Of a stretch of 64,000 nt of DNA, positions 10,199-18,286 are shown in pieces. The DNA comes from Helicobacter pylori. Lineage in GTDB: Bacteria > Campylobacterota > Campylobacteria > Campylobacterales > Helicobacteraceae. How positions within the stretch are numbered: the stretch's first letter is position 1; the number at the start of each line of letters is the position of its first letter. Where the stretch lies: the NCBI RefSeq assembly GCF_900120335.1, contig NZ_LT635477.1:992001-1056000 (forward strand), read 5' to 3'. The position numbers and the translations under genes were made by a program. A model generated the notes under the pieces. The model had not been told where the DNA came from. It did no database searches and saw only the letters and a program-made list of their open reading frames with translations.

Positions 10199-10405
10199 TT
10201 AGTTTTTTTGCCTCAAATGATGGACGCTCTCGCCCCCAAGACCATAATTATTAGAATCGACCTCATCTATAATAACCACAATAGAAGCCTTATTTTTGTT
10301 TAACACCTTCACCATCAAATCTGAAACCCCTTCAATCAATTGCTGTTTTTGCTCGTTTGTTGGCCCTCCATTTTCTGGCACAAGTTTGATATTGATAAAC
10401 GGCAT
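10199..10405 (-). CDS. 4-oxalocrotonate tautomerase family protein
   Basis: A 68-residue protein starting Met-Pro-Phe-Ile-Asn; after Met removal Pro1 is the catalytic base of the 4-OT/DmpI tautomerase family. The small beta-alpha-beta unit assembles as a hexamer in relatives. The natural substrate in H. pylori is unknown, as there is no aromatic meta-cleavage pathway nearby. AAGGA sits well placed before the ATG. It is convergent with hopK and divergent from recR. By position HP0924. Confidence 0.85.
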   Translation of the reverse strand: MPFINIKLVPENGGPTNEQKQQLIEGVSDLMVKVLNKNKASIVVIIDEVDSNNYGLGGESVHHLRQKN

Positions 10406-10554
10406 GTTATTCCTTAAAATTGAGATAGCGTATTATAACACTTTTATCTAAACGCTCCATTAGTGCTTTTTCATCTTAAACCCTCTTTTAAAAAACAATA
10501 AAATAAAAAACAATAAAAGCCCTTTTAGTGGCTTTCAAGTCAAGTTAAGTTTGA

Positions 10555-10560
10555 TATACT
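10555..10560 (+). promoter_or_regulatory. Putative -10 box of recR, giving a leaderless mRNA
   Basis: TATACT ends six bases before the recR ATG (10567), where transcription itself should begin, and there is no ribosome binding site upstream of that ATG. The spacing predicts a leaderless transcript. Confidence 0.55.
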
Positions 10561-10566
10561 AACAGA

Positions 10567-11148
10567 ATGAATACTTATAAAAACAGCTTGAATCACTTTT
10601 TAAATTTAGTGGATTGTTTAGAAAAAATCCCCAATGTGGGTAAAAAGTCCGCCTTTAAAATGGCGTATCATTTGGGTTTGGAAAACCCCTATCTAGCGCT
10701 AAAAATCACGCACGCTTTAGAGAACGCCCTAGAAAACCTTAAAACATGCGCATCTTGTAACGCGCTCAGTGAGAGTGAGGTTTGTGAGATTTGCTCTGAT
10801 GAGAGCCGGCAAAATTCTCAGCTTTGCATGGTTTTACACCCAAGAGACGTGTTTATTTTAGAAGACTTAAAGGATTTTTTAGGGCGCTATTATGTGTTAA
10901 ATTCTATAGAAGACATGGATTTTAACGCCCTAGAAAAACGCCTGGTTGGAGAAAACATTAAAGAAATCATTTTTGCTTTCCCCCCCACTTTAGCTAACGA
11001 TTCTTTAATGCTCTACATTGAAGATAAATTACAACACCTCCATCTCACTTTCACTAAAATCGCTCAAGGCGTGCCTACTGGAGTGAATTTTGAAAACATT
11101 GACTCCGTTTCGCTCTCAAGGGCGTTTAATTCAAGGATCAAAGCATGA
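10567..11148 (+). CDS. recR: Recombination mediator protein RecR
   Basis: A 193-residue RecR: N-terminal helix-hairpin-helix ([19 protein letters not shown]), a four-cysteine zinc motif [16 protein letters not shown], then a Toprim domain ([14 protein letters not shown]). RecR acts with RecO, which is also encoded in this window (35704-36318), in loading RecA at gaps. This is the first gene of a long plus-strand run; its last four bases overlap the start of truD (ATGA). It lacks a Shine-Dalgarno sequence. Confidence 0.93.
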   Translation: MNTYKNSLNHFLNLVDCLEKIPNVGKKSAFKMAYHLGLENPYLALKITHALENALENLKTCASCNALSESEVCEICSDESRQNSQLCMVLHPRDVFILEDLKDFLGRYYVLNSIEDMDFNALEKRLVGENIKEIIFAFPPTLANDSLMLYIEDKLQHLHLTFTKIAQGVPTGVNFENIDSVSLSRAFNSRIKA

Positions 11149-12290
11149 ATTTAAACTTTATGCCCCTATTGCACGCCTATAACCATGCGAGCATTGATTT
11201 TCATTTCAATTCTAGCGCTAGGGATTTTTGCGTGCATGAAGTGCCTTTGTATGAATTTAGCAACACGGGCGAACATGCCGTTATTCAAGTGAGAAAAAGC
11301 GGTTTAAGCACTTTAGAAATGCTTCAAATTTTTTCTCAAATTTTAGGGGTAAAAATCGCTGAATTGGGTTATGCGGGCCTGAAAGATAAAAACGCGCTGA
11401 CGACTCAATTCATCTCACTCCCTAAAAAATACGCCCTTTTATTAGAAAAAAATACGAGCAACTTTCAAGAAAGAAACCTTAAAATCCTGTCTTTGAATTA
11501 CCATCACAATAAAATCAAATTAGGGCATTTGAAAGGGAATCGCTTTTTTATGCGTTTTAAAAAAATGACCCCCCTAAACGCTCAAAAGATTGAACAAGTT
11601 TTAGAACAAATCGCGCAGTTTGGCATGCCTAATTATTTTGGCTCACAACGCTTCGGGAAGTTCAATGACAACCATAAAGAGGGTTTAAAAATCTTACAAA
11701 ATGAAACGAAATTTGCCCACCAAAAACTAAACGCTTTTTTAATTTCAAGCTATCAAAGTTATTTGTTTAATTCGCTTTTAAGCAAACGATTAGAAATCAG
11801 TAAAATCATTAGCGATTTTAGCGTCAAAGAAAATTTAGAATTTTTTAAACAAAAAAATTTAAGCGTCCATTCAAACACCCTAAAAGCCCTTAAAAACCAA
11901 GCCCACCCCTTTAAAATCCTAGAAGGCGATGTGATGCGCCATTACCCTTATGGGAAGTTTTTTGACGCTTTAAAATTAGAAAAAGAAAGCGAAAGGTTTT
12001 TGAAAAAAGAAGCTGTGCCTACGGGGTTACTGGACGGCAAAAAAGCTCTTTATGCAAAAAATTTGAGTTTTGAAATTGAAAAAGAATTCCAGCATAACCT
12101 TTTAAGTGGCCATGCTAAAACGCTAGGCTCTAGGCGGTTTTTTTGGGTGTTTGCAGAAAATATAACTTCTCAATACATCAAAGAAAAAGCGCAATTTGAA
12201 TTGGGATTTTACTTGCCTAAAGGGAGTTATGCGAGCGCGTTGCTCAAAGAAATCAAGCATGAGAAAGGAGAAAATAATGACGAATTTTGA
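11145..12290 (+). CDS. truD: tRNA pseudouridine(13) synthase TruD
   Basis: A 381-residue TruD. The conserved motif [15 protein letters not shown] contains catalytic Asp81, and later family motifs are [11 protein letters not shown] and [10 protein letters not shown]. It converts U13 of tRNA-Glu to pseudouridine. Its start overlaps the recR stop, so translation is probably coupled. The 3' end overlaps the htpX start by 14 bases. Confidence 0.93.
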   Translation: MNLNFMPLLHAYNHASIDFHFNSSARDFCVHEVPLYEFSNTGEHAVIQVRKSGLSTLEMLQIFSQILGVKIAELGYAGLKDKNALTTQFISLPKKYALLLEKNTSNFQERNLKILSLNYHHNKIKLGHLKGNRFFMRFKKMTPLNAQKIEQVLEQIAQFGMPNYFGSQRFGKFNDNHKEGLKILQNETKFAHQKLNAFLISSYQSYLFNSLLSKRLEISKIISDFSVKENLEFFKQKNLSVHSNTLKALKNQAHPFKILEGDVMRHYPYGKFFDALKLEKESERFLKKEAVPTGLLDGKKALYAKNLSFEIEKEFQHNLLSGHAKTLGSRRFFWVFAENITSQYIKEKAQFELGFYLPKGSYASALLKEIKHEKGENNDEF

Positions 12291-13209
12291 AAAGATTATC
12301 GCGCAAAACAGGCTCAAAACGAACGCGGTTTTAACCACTTATTGCGTAATTTTTGCTTTTATCGGGTTGTTGGTGGATGCTATTAGAATCAACGCTAATG
12401 ATTTAGGCATAGCCCTTTTTAAACTCATCACTTTTCAAATTTTTCCTACAATTACCATTATCATGTTTTTAGTGGCTTTTGTCATTATTCTTGTTTGTAT
12501 CCAAAATTTTAGCTCTATCATGTTAAGCGGCGATGAATACAAGCTTATTGACCCAAGCAAGGTTTTAAGCTCCAAAGAAAATCAAATCCATCGCCTTTTA
12601 TTAGAGCTTTTAGAAGAAGCTAAGCTTCATTTTGAGCCTAAGCTTTACATCATTAACGCCCCTTACATGAACGCTTTTGCGAGCGGGTGGGATGAATCTA
12701 ATTCCCTTATCGCTCTTACAAGCGCTTTAATAGAGAAGTTGGATAGAGACGAATTAAAAGCCGTGATCGCTCATGAGCTCAGCCACATACGGCACAACGA
12801 CATCCGCTTGACCATGTGCGTGGGGATTTTGAGCAATATCATGCTGTTAGTGGCTAATTTTAGCGTGTATTTTTTCATGGGGAATCGCAAGAATAGTGGG
12901 GCGAATTTAGCCCGAATGATTTTATGGGTTTTACAGATTATTTTGCCTTTTTTAACGCTTATTTTACAAATGTATTTGAGCCGCACACGAGAATACATGG
13001 CCGATAGCGGGGCGGCGTTTTTAATGCATGACAATAAGCCCATGATTAGAGCCTTGCAAAAAATTTCCAACGATTACACCAACAACGATTATAAAGAAAT
13101 AGATAAAAATAGCACCCGATCAGCGGCCTATCTTTTTAACGCTGAAATGTTTAGCACCCACCCTAGCGTTAAAAATCGTATCCAATCCTTAAGAAGACGC
13201 GTGATCTAA
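12277..13209 (+). CDS. htpX: Membrane zinc metalloprotease HtpX-like (M48)
   Basis: The frame is open from 12196, but the ATG at 12277 is preceded by a strong AAAGGAG and begins at the expected N-terminus, giving 310 residues. Two N-terminal membrane segments (about 19-38 and 50-75) are followed by a cytoplasmic metalloprotease domain with HELSH at 166-170, another hydrophobic pair, and [11 protein letters not shown] supplying the third zinc ligand Glu. HtpX acts in quality control of inner-membrane proteins, complementing FtsH. It overlaps truD by 14 bases and abuts folE. Confidence 0.9.
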   Translation: MTNFEKIIAQNRLKTNAVLTTYCVIFAFIGLLVDAIRINANDLGIALFKLITFQIFPTITIIMFLVAFVIILVCIQNFSSIMLSGDEYKLIDPSKVLSSKENQIHRLLLELLEEAKLHFEPKLYIINAPYMNAFASGWDESNSLIALTSALIEKLDRDELKAVIAHELSHIRHNDIRLTMCVGILSNIMLLVANFSVYFFMGNRKNSGANLARMILWVLQIILPFLTLILQMYLSRTREYMADSGAAFLMHDNKPMIRALQKISNDYTNNDYKEIDKNSTRSAAYLFNAEMFSTHPSVKNRIQSLRRRVI

Positions 13210-13752
13210 ATGGAAAATTTTTTCAACCAATTTTTTGAAAACATCGGCGAAGACAAGAATCGAGAGGGTTTGAAAGAAACGCCTAAAAGGGTTCAAGAAT
13301 TATGGAAATTCTTGTATAAAGGCTATAAAGAAGATCCTAGAGTGGCTTTAAAAAGCGCGTATTTTCAAGGCGTTTGCGATGAAATGATAGTGGCTCAAAA
13401 CATTGAATTCTACTCCACTTGCGAGCACCATTTGCTCCCTTTTTTGGGGAATATTAGCGTGGGATATATCCCTAAGGAAAAGATTGTAGGCATTAGCGCG
13501 ATCGCTAAACTCATTGAAATTTATAGCAAACGCCTACAAATCCAAGAAAGGCTGACCACTCAAATTGCAGAAACCTTTGATGAGATCATAGAGCCAAGGG
13601 GCATGATCGTGATTTGTGAAGCCAAGCATTTGTGCATGAGCATGCAAGGGGTGCAAAAGCAAAATGCGATCATTAAAACAAGCGTGTTAAGAGGCCTCTT
13701 CAAAAAAGACCCTAAAACCAGAGCTGAATTTATGCAACTCTTAAAATCTTAG
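13210..13752 (+). CDS. folE: GTP cyclohydrolase I
   Basis: A 180-residue GTP cyclohydrolase I. The zinc and active-site motif STCEHHLLPF holds Cys71 and His73/His74; a second Cys lies in CEAKHLCMSMQGVQK. It makes 7,8-dihydroneopterin triphosphate, the precursor for folate and, through QueD and QueE encoded about 3 kb downstream, for queuosine. The ATG immediately follows the htpX stop (TAA-ATG), so expression probably relies on translation of htpX. Confidence 0.95.
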   Translation: MENFFNQFFENIGEDKNREGLKETPKRVQELWKFLYKGYKEDPRVALKSAYFQGVCDEMIVAQNIEFYSTCEHHLLPFLGNISVGYIPKEKIVGISAIAKLIEIYSKRLQIQERLTTQIAETFDEIIEPRGMIVICEAKHLCMSMQGVQKQNAIIKTSVLRGLFKKDPKTRAEFMQLLKS

Positions 13753-13754
13753 GT

Positions 13755-13760
13755 TATAAT
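13755..13760 (+). promoter_or_regulatory. Putative -10 box upstream of ispA, possibly leaderless
   Basis: TATAAT ends seven bases before the ispA ATG at 13768. If used, transcription would start on or next to that ATG. The rest of the run has overlapping genes, so this would be an internal promoter. Confidence 0.5.
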
Positions 13761-13767
13761 TCTATGC

Positions 13768-14679
13768 ATGAGTAACCCTAATTTGTCCTTTTATTATAAT
13801 GAGTGCGAGCGTTTTGAAAGCTTTTTAAAAAACCATCATTTACACCTTGAAGGCTTCCACCCTTATTTGGAAAAAGCCTTTTTTGAAATGGTGCTTAATG
13901 GGGGCAAAAGGTTCCGCCCTAAGCTTTTTTTAGCCGTGCTTTGCTCTTTAGTGGGTAAAAAAGATTATCTTAACCAACAAACAGAATATTTTAAAATCGC
14001 TTTAAGCATTGAATGCTTGCACACTTATTCGCTCATTCATGACGATTTGCCTTGCATGGATAACGCCGCTTTAAGAAGAAACCACCCCACTTTACACGCC
14101 AAATACGATGAAACCACAGCCGTTTTAATCGGCGATGCGCTCAACACCTACTCTTTTGAATTGCTCTCAAATTCTTTACTAGAAAGCCGTATCATTGTGG
14201 AATTAGTCAAAATCTTAAGCGCTAATGGGGGGATTAAGGGCATGATTTTAGGGCAGGCTTTGGATTGCTATTTTGAAAACACGCCCTTAAATTTAGAGCA
14301 GCTCACTTTCTTACACGAGCATAAAACCGCTAAATTGATTAGTGCAAGCCTGATTATGGGGCTTGTTGCGAGCGGCATTAACGATGAAGAGCTTTTAAAA
14401 TGGCTTCAGGCTTTTGGGTTAAAAATGGGTCTTTGTTTTCAAGTGCTAGATGATATTATAGACGTTACACAAGATGAAGAAGAAAGCGGTAAAACCACTC
14501 ATTTAGACGGCGCTAAAAACAGCTTCGTGAATTTGTTAGGGCTAGAAAAGGCAAGCGGTTACGCTCAAACTTTAAAAACAGAGGTTTTAAACGATTTGAA
14601 TGCATTAGAACCTACTTATCTTTCATTGCAAGAAAATTTAAACGCATTATTGAACACTCTATTTAAAGGCAAGACATGA
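13768..14679 (+). CDS. ispA: Farnesyl/geranyl diphosphate synthase (polyprenyl synthetase family)
   Basis: A 303-residue short-chain prenyl transferase: substrate motif GGKRFRP at 45-51, first Asp-rich motif with Asp92/Asp93 and Asp98 ([14 protein letters not shown]), and second Asp-rich motif DDIID. It condenses isopentenyl diphosphate with allylic diphosphates to make C15 precursors for undecaprenyl phosphate and quinone tails. The start has no clear Shine-Dalgarno but sits just after a TATAAT box. Its end overlaps surE by four bases. Confidence 0.92.
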   Translation: MSNPNLSFYYNECERFESFLKNHHLHLEGFHPYLEKAFFEMVLNGGKRFRPKLFLAVLCSLVGKKDYLNQQTEYFKIALSIECLHTYSLIHDDLPCMDNAALRRNHPTLHAKYDETTAVLIGDALNTYSFELLSNSLLESRIIVELVKILSANGGIKGMILGQALDCYFENTPLNLEQLTFLHEHKTAKLISASLIMGLVASGINDEELLKWLQAFGLKMGLCFQVLDDIIDVTQDEEESGKTTHLDGAKNSFVNLLGLEKASGYAQTLKTEVLNDLNALEPTYLSLQENLNALLNTLFKGKT

Positions 14680-15479
14680 AAAAAATTTTACTCACCAACG
14701 ATGATGGCTACCATGCAAAAGGCATTAAAGCTTTAGAACAAGCTTTAGAAGAAATGGCAGAAATTTATGTGGTCGCCCCCAAGCATGAAAAAAGTGCATG
14801 CTCGCAATGCATCACTATCACCGCGCCTTTAAGAGCGGAGAAAATTAAGGGCAAAGAAGGCCGGCATTACAGGATTGATGATGGCACGCCAAGCGATTGT
14901 GTGTATCTGGCGATCAATGAGTTGTTTAAACATGTTTGTTTTGATTTGGTGATTTCAGGGATCAATCTTGGCTCTAACATGGGCGAAGACACGATTTATT
15001 CAGGAACGGTGGCCGGAGCGATTGAAGGCACGATCCAAGGTGTGCCTTCCATTGCGATTTCTCAAATCCTTTCTAACAAAAACAAAAACACTCCCTTAAG
15101 TTTTGATTTGGCTCAAAAGATCATCCAGGATTTAGTCCAAAACGTTTTCACCAAAGGCTACCCTTTAAAGGGGCGCAAACTCCTGAATGTGAATGTCCCT
15201 AATTGCTCCTTACAAGAATATCAAGGCGAACGCATCACTCCTAAGGGCTATAGGCTGTATAAAAAAGAAGTGCATAAACGAACAGACCCCAAAAATGAAA
15301 GCTATTTTTGGCTAGGGTTACACCCCTTAGAATGGCAAAAGCGCGAAAATGAAGACAGACTCTCTGATTTTGACGCTATCGCTTCAAACCATGCCTCTAT
15401 CACGCCTTTAAATTTAGATTTAACCAGTTATGATGATCTAAAAAGCTTGGAATCTTGGCATGAGGGAATGTTAAAGTGA
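14676..15479 (+). CDS. surE: 5'-nucleotidase SurE
   Basis: A 267-residue SurE: N-terminal [13 protein letters not shown] with the metal-binding Asp9/Asp10, [10 protein letters not shown], and the [22 protein letters not shown] active-site region. The family removes phosphate from nucleoside 5'/3'-monophosphates and short polyphosphate. It is translationally coupled to ispA (ATGA) and to the following lipoprotein gene. Confidence 0.93.
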   Translation: MKKILLTNDDGYHAKGIKALEQALEEMAEIYVVAPKHEKSACSQCITITAPLRAEKIKGKEGRHYRIDDGTPSDCVYLAINELFKHVCFDLVISGINLGSNMGEDTIYSGTVAGAIEGTIQGVPSIAISQILSNKNKNTPLSFDLAQKIIQDLVQNVFTKGYPLKGRKLLNVNVPNCSLQEYQGERITPKGYRLYKKEVHKRTDPKNESYFWLGLHPLEWQKRENEDRLSDFDAIASNHASITPLNLDLTSYDDLKSLESWHEGMLK

Positions 15480-16135
15480 ATAAAAAGCACCGCTTGGCTT
15501 TTTTAGGGCTAATTGTTGGGGTGTTTTTTTTCTTTAGTGCATGTGAGCACCGCTTGCACATGGGGTATTATTCAGAAGTTACAGGGGATTATTTGTTCAA
15601 TTATAATTCCACTATCGTGGTGGCTTATGACAGAAGCGATGCGATGACTTCTTATTATATCAATGTGATCGTTTATGAATTGCAAAAATTAGGCTTTTAT
15701 AACGTCTTCACGCAAGCGGAATTCCCGCTAGATAAAGCAAAAAATGTGATCTATGCGCGCATTGTCCGTAATATCTCGGCTGTGCCGTTTTATCAATACA
15801 ATTACCAGCTGATCGATCAAGTCAATAAGCCTTGTTATTTTCTTGGGGGGCAGTTTTATTGCTCCCAAACCCCCACAGATTATTACGCTATCAATGGCTT
15901 TAGCGAGCAAATTTTGATGAGCGCTAATTCGCATTTTATTTTGGATTGGTATGATGTGGTGCTGCAAAAACGGGTTTTATATGTGGATGGGAGCGTGAGC
16001 GGGAGGACTTGCGGCTATCAAATGCTTTATAGGGATTTGATTAAAAGCACGATCAAGCGCATTGATTTTAACCGCCCTGAACGCTACTACTACAATTTAA
16101 GACTGCCCCTTTATCAGCCATGTTATAGGGAATGA
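15476..16135 (+). CDS. Putative exported lipoprotein of unknown function
   Basis: A 219-residue protein beginning at a GTG that overlaps the surE stop. The N-terminus ([22 protein letters not shown]) is a classical lipoprotein signal with lipobox FSAC, so Cys about 23 would be lipidated. The mature part is rich in Tyr and contains several Cys residues ([11 protein letters not shown]). I do not recognise the domain. A T8 tract at 15524-15531 codes for the Phe run of the signal peptide and could slip. By position HP0931. It lies between surE and queD in a tight operon, but nothing indicates a shared pathway. Confidence 0.75.
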   Translation: MNKKHRLAFLGLIVGVFFFFSACEHRLHMGYYSEVTGDYLFNYNSTIVVAYDRSDAMTSYYINVIVYELQKLGFYNVFTQAEFPLDKAKNVIYARIVRNISAVPFYQYNYQLIDQVNKPCYFLGGQFYCSQTPTDYYAINGFSEQILMSANSHFILDWYDVVLQKRVLYVDGSVSGRTCGYQMLYRDLIKSTIKRIDFNRPERYYYNLRLPLYQPCYRE

Positions 16136-16136
16136 A

Positions 16137-16739
16137 ATGGTTATCAGGCGATTGTATAAATTTTGCGCTAGCCATGTGGTGCGCAATTGCTCTTCTTTAA
16201 AATGCGCTCAAAATATCCATGGGCATAATTATGAAGTGGAAGTCTTTATTGAAACCAACCGCCTAGACAATGCTAACATGGTGCTAGATTTTGGGTTGAT
16301 GCAACAAGAAATGCAAACCTTTATAGACTCCTTTGATCATGCCCATCATTTTTGGGATAAAGAAAGCCTTGAGTTTCAGCGTTTTATAGAAACCAACTGC
16401 GTTCGTTACGTGAAATGCTCGTTTAATTTGAGCGCGGAGAGTTACGCCCTCATGTTTTTATACTACCTGACAAAAATTTTACAAAAAAGCGTTTTTTCTA
16501 ATAATGAAGGGGAGTTAAAAGTCTCTAGCGTGCGCGTGCATGAGACTAAAAACGGCTACGCTGAAAGCTTTTTAAACGATTTAGAAAACCCTCATTTTAA
16601 ATCTTTAGTGCATGATCATTGCGTTTCTTTTTCGCAAGGCATTCAAAGTTTGTGGCATGATAAGGACTTTTTCCATAAAATCATTAGCGATGAAGGAAAA
16701 TGCTTTTTCCACGCTAAGCCCTTACACCAAATCCCATGA
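16137..16739 (+). CDS. queD: 6-carboxy-tetrahydropterin synthase family (QueD)
   Basis: A 200-residue member of the PTPS/QueD family: the zinc His residues are visible in CASHVV near the N-terminus and in IHGHNYEVEV, with DHAHHF and VRVHETKNGYAES later. It turns dihydroneopterin triphosphate (the FolE product) into 6-carboxy-5,6,7,8-tetrahydropterin on the way to preQ0 and queuosine. The protein is longer than the usual 120 residues, with extra sequence in the middle and at the C-terminus. It overlaps queE by four bases, supporting the pathway assignment. Confidence 0.88.
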   Translation: MVIRRLYKFCASHVVRNCSSLKCAQNIHGHNYEVEVFIETNRLDNANMVLDFGLMQQEMQTFIDSFDHAHHFWDKESLEFQRFIETNCVRYVKCSFNLSAESYALMFLYYLTKILQKSVFSNNEGELKVSSVRVHETKNGYAESFLNDLENPHFKSLVHDHCVSFSQGIQSLWHDKDFFHKIISDEGKCFFHAKPLHQIP

Positions 16740-17491
16740 AACTCCCGGTCGTTGAGAGCTTTTTTTCCTTACAGGGTGAAGGCCAAAGGATAGGCAAGCC
16801 CAGTCTTTTTTTGCGCTTAGGGGGGTGTAACCTTTCATGCAAGGGCTTTAATTGTAAAACCTTATTGAATGATGAAATCCTAATAGGTTGCGATAGTTTG
16901 TATGCGGTGCATCCTAAATTCCAAACATCTTGGGATTATTACAATGAGCCTAAGCCCTTGATTGAACGATTAGTTAATTTAGCCCCTAGTTATAAGGATT
17001 TTGATTTCATTCTTACAGGCGGGGAGCCAAGCTTGTATTTTAATAACCCTATTTTATTGAGCGTTTTAGAGCATTTTTACCATAAAAAAATCCCTTTATT
17101 TGTAGAGAGCAATGGCTCTATTTTTTTTGAATTTAGCCCTATTTTAAAAGAATTGCATTTCACCCTAAGCGTCAAACTCTCTTTTTCTTTGGAGCAAGAA
17201 AGCAAGCGGATCAACCTTAAAGCCTTACAAAATATCTTAAATAACGCTAAAAGCGCGCATTTTAAATTCGTATTGGAGAGTCAAAACGCCGCTCAATCTA
17301 TCGCAGAGATTCAAAGCCTTTTGAAACAGCTCTCCTTAAAAAATAATGAAATCTTTTTAATGCCCTTAGGCACAAATAACAACGAGCTGGACAAAAACCT
17401 AAAAACCCTAGCCCCCCTAGCCATAAAGCATGGTTTCAGGCTGAGCGATAGGCTTCATATCCGCTTGTGGGACAATAAGAAAGGGTTTTAA
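16736..17491 (+). CDS. queE: 7-carboxy-7-deazaguanine synthase (radical SAM, QueE)
   Basis: A 251-residue radical SAM protein: VVESFFSLQGEGQRIGKPSLFLRLGGCNLSC-like N-terminus in which the cluster cysteines fall in CNLSCKGFNC, then LTGGEPSLY and ESNGS motifs. It performs the ring contraction that makes 7-carboxy-7-deazaguanine. The cysteine spacing is CX3CX4C rather than the usual CX3CX2C. A T8 tract (17121-17128) lies in the coding sequence. Start overlaps queD; the unit ends here. Confidence 0.88.
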   Translation: MKLPVVESFFSLQGEGQRIGKPSLFLRLGGCNLSCKGFNCKTLLNDEILIGCDSLYAVHPKFQTSWDYYNEPKPLIERLVNLAPSYKDFDFILTGGEPSLYFNNPILLSVLEHFYHKKIPLFVESNGSIFFEFSPILKELHFTLSVKLSFSLEQESKRINLKALQNILNNAKSAHFKFVLESQNAAQSIAEIQSLLKQLSLKNNEIFLMPLGTNNNELDKNLKTLAPLAIKHGFRLSDRLHIRLWDNKKGF

Positions 17492-17494
17492 ACT

Positions 17495-17515
17495 CATAAT
17501 AGCGTTATTATTTTA
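17495..17515 (+). terminator. Possible weak AT-rich terminator after queE
   Basis: Stem ATAATA / TATTAT with loop GCGT followed by TTT, four bases after the queE stop. The stem is AT-only, so stability is low. Confidence 0.3.
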
Positions 17516-17575
17516 AGCTAAAAATTGTTATTATACACCATTAAGGGATTATTTTACCTCTAAAGTTAGGAAATC

Positions 17576-18061
17576 ATGACCATCAAAGTTTTTTTGCCCC
17601 AATACCCCACTGAATTAGAAGAATTTTACGCTGAGCGCATCGCTGACAACCCTTTAGGGTTTATCCAACGCTTGGATCTTTTGCCTAGTATTAGCGGGTT
17701 CGTTCAAAAATTGCGCGAGCATGGCGGGGAATTTTTTGAAATGAGAGACAATGAAAAGCTCATTGGGATCTGTGGGCTTAATCATATCAATCAAACGGAA
17801 GCAGAGCTGTGTAAATTCCACATAAATACCGCTTATCAATCCCAAGGACTGGGTCAAAAACTCTATGAGAGCGTGGAGCGATACGCTTTTATTAAAGGCT
17901 ATACTAAAATCTCTCTGCATGTGAGCAAAAGTCAGATTAAGGCATGCAACCTCTATCAAAAGCTGGGTTTTACGTGCATTAAAGAAGAGGATTGCGTGGT
18001 GGAGTTGGGCGAAGAGGCTTTGATTTTCCCTACTCTTTTTATGGAAAAGATTCTGTCTTGA
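17576..18061 (+). CDS. GNAT-family N-acetyltransferase
   Basis: A 161-residue GNAT protein: beta-strand ELCKFHINTAYQ followed by the acetyl-CoA binding motif QSQGLGQKLYE, and the late family motif ACNLYQKLGF. Substrate unknown. AGGAA precedes the ATG, and TTATAC-like sequence near 17530 may be the -10 box. It stands alone between the queE operon and the hom gene. By position HP0935. Confidence 0.85.
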   Translation: MTIKVFLPQYPTELEEFYAERIADNPLGFIQRLDLLPSISGFVQKLREHGGEFFEMRDNEKLIGICGLNHINQTEAELCKFHINTAYQSQGLGQKLYESVERYAFIKGYTKISLHVSKSQIKACNLYQKLGFTCIKEEDCVVELGEEALIFPTLFMEKILS

Positions 18062-18250
18062 TTGGCGTATCCATTTGACACACGCCCAAGCAATGATTTA
18101 CCTACCAAACTTTGATTAACACAGCCTAATTAATGCTAAATTGGCCCTAAAACGAACGCTTGTTGTTAAAAATTTGTTTCAAATATGAAATACTAATCCC
18201 TTGTAAAAACTTTAAATTGTGAAAAATAAACAAACCATTCCCTTAAATTG

Positions 18251-18256
18251 TATAAT
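18251..18256 (+). promoter_or_regulatory. Putative -10 box for the hom gene
   Basis: TATAAT about 30 bases before the hom ATG (18287), with an AAAGAGA ribosome binding site between. The preceding 225 bases hold no gene. Confidence 0.6.
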
Positions 18257-18286
18257 AAAGGCGCTATAAATTAAAAAGAGATAACC

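Noticed and set aside
12196..12276. Longer N-terminus for HtpX inside truD
   Set aside because: The ATG at 12277 has a strong AAAGGAG and the extension is just truD read in another frame.
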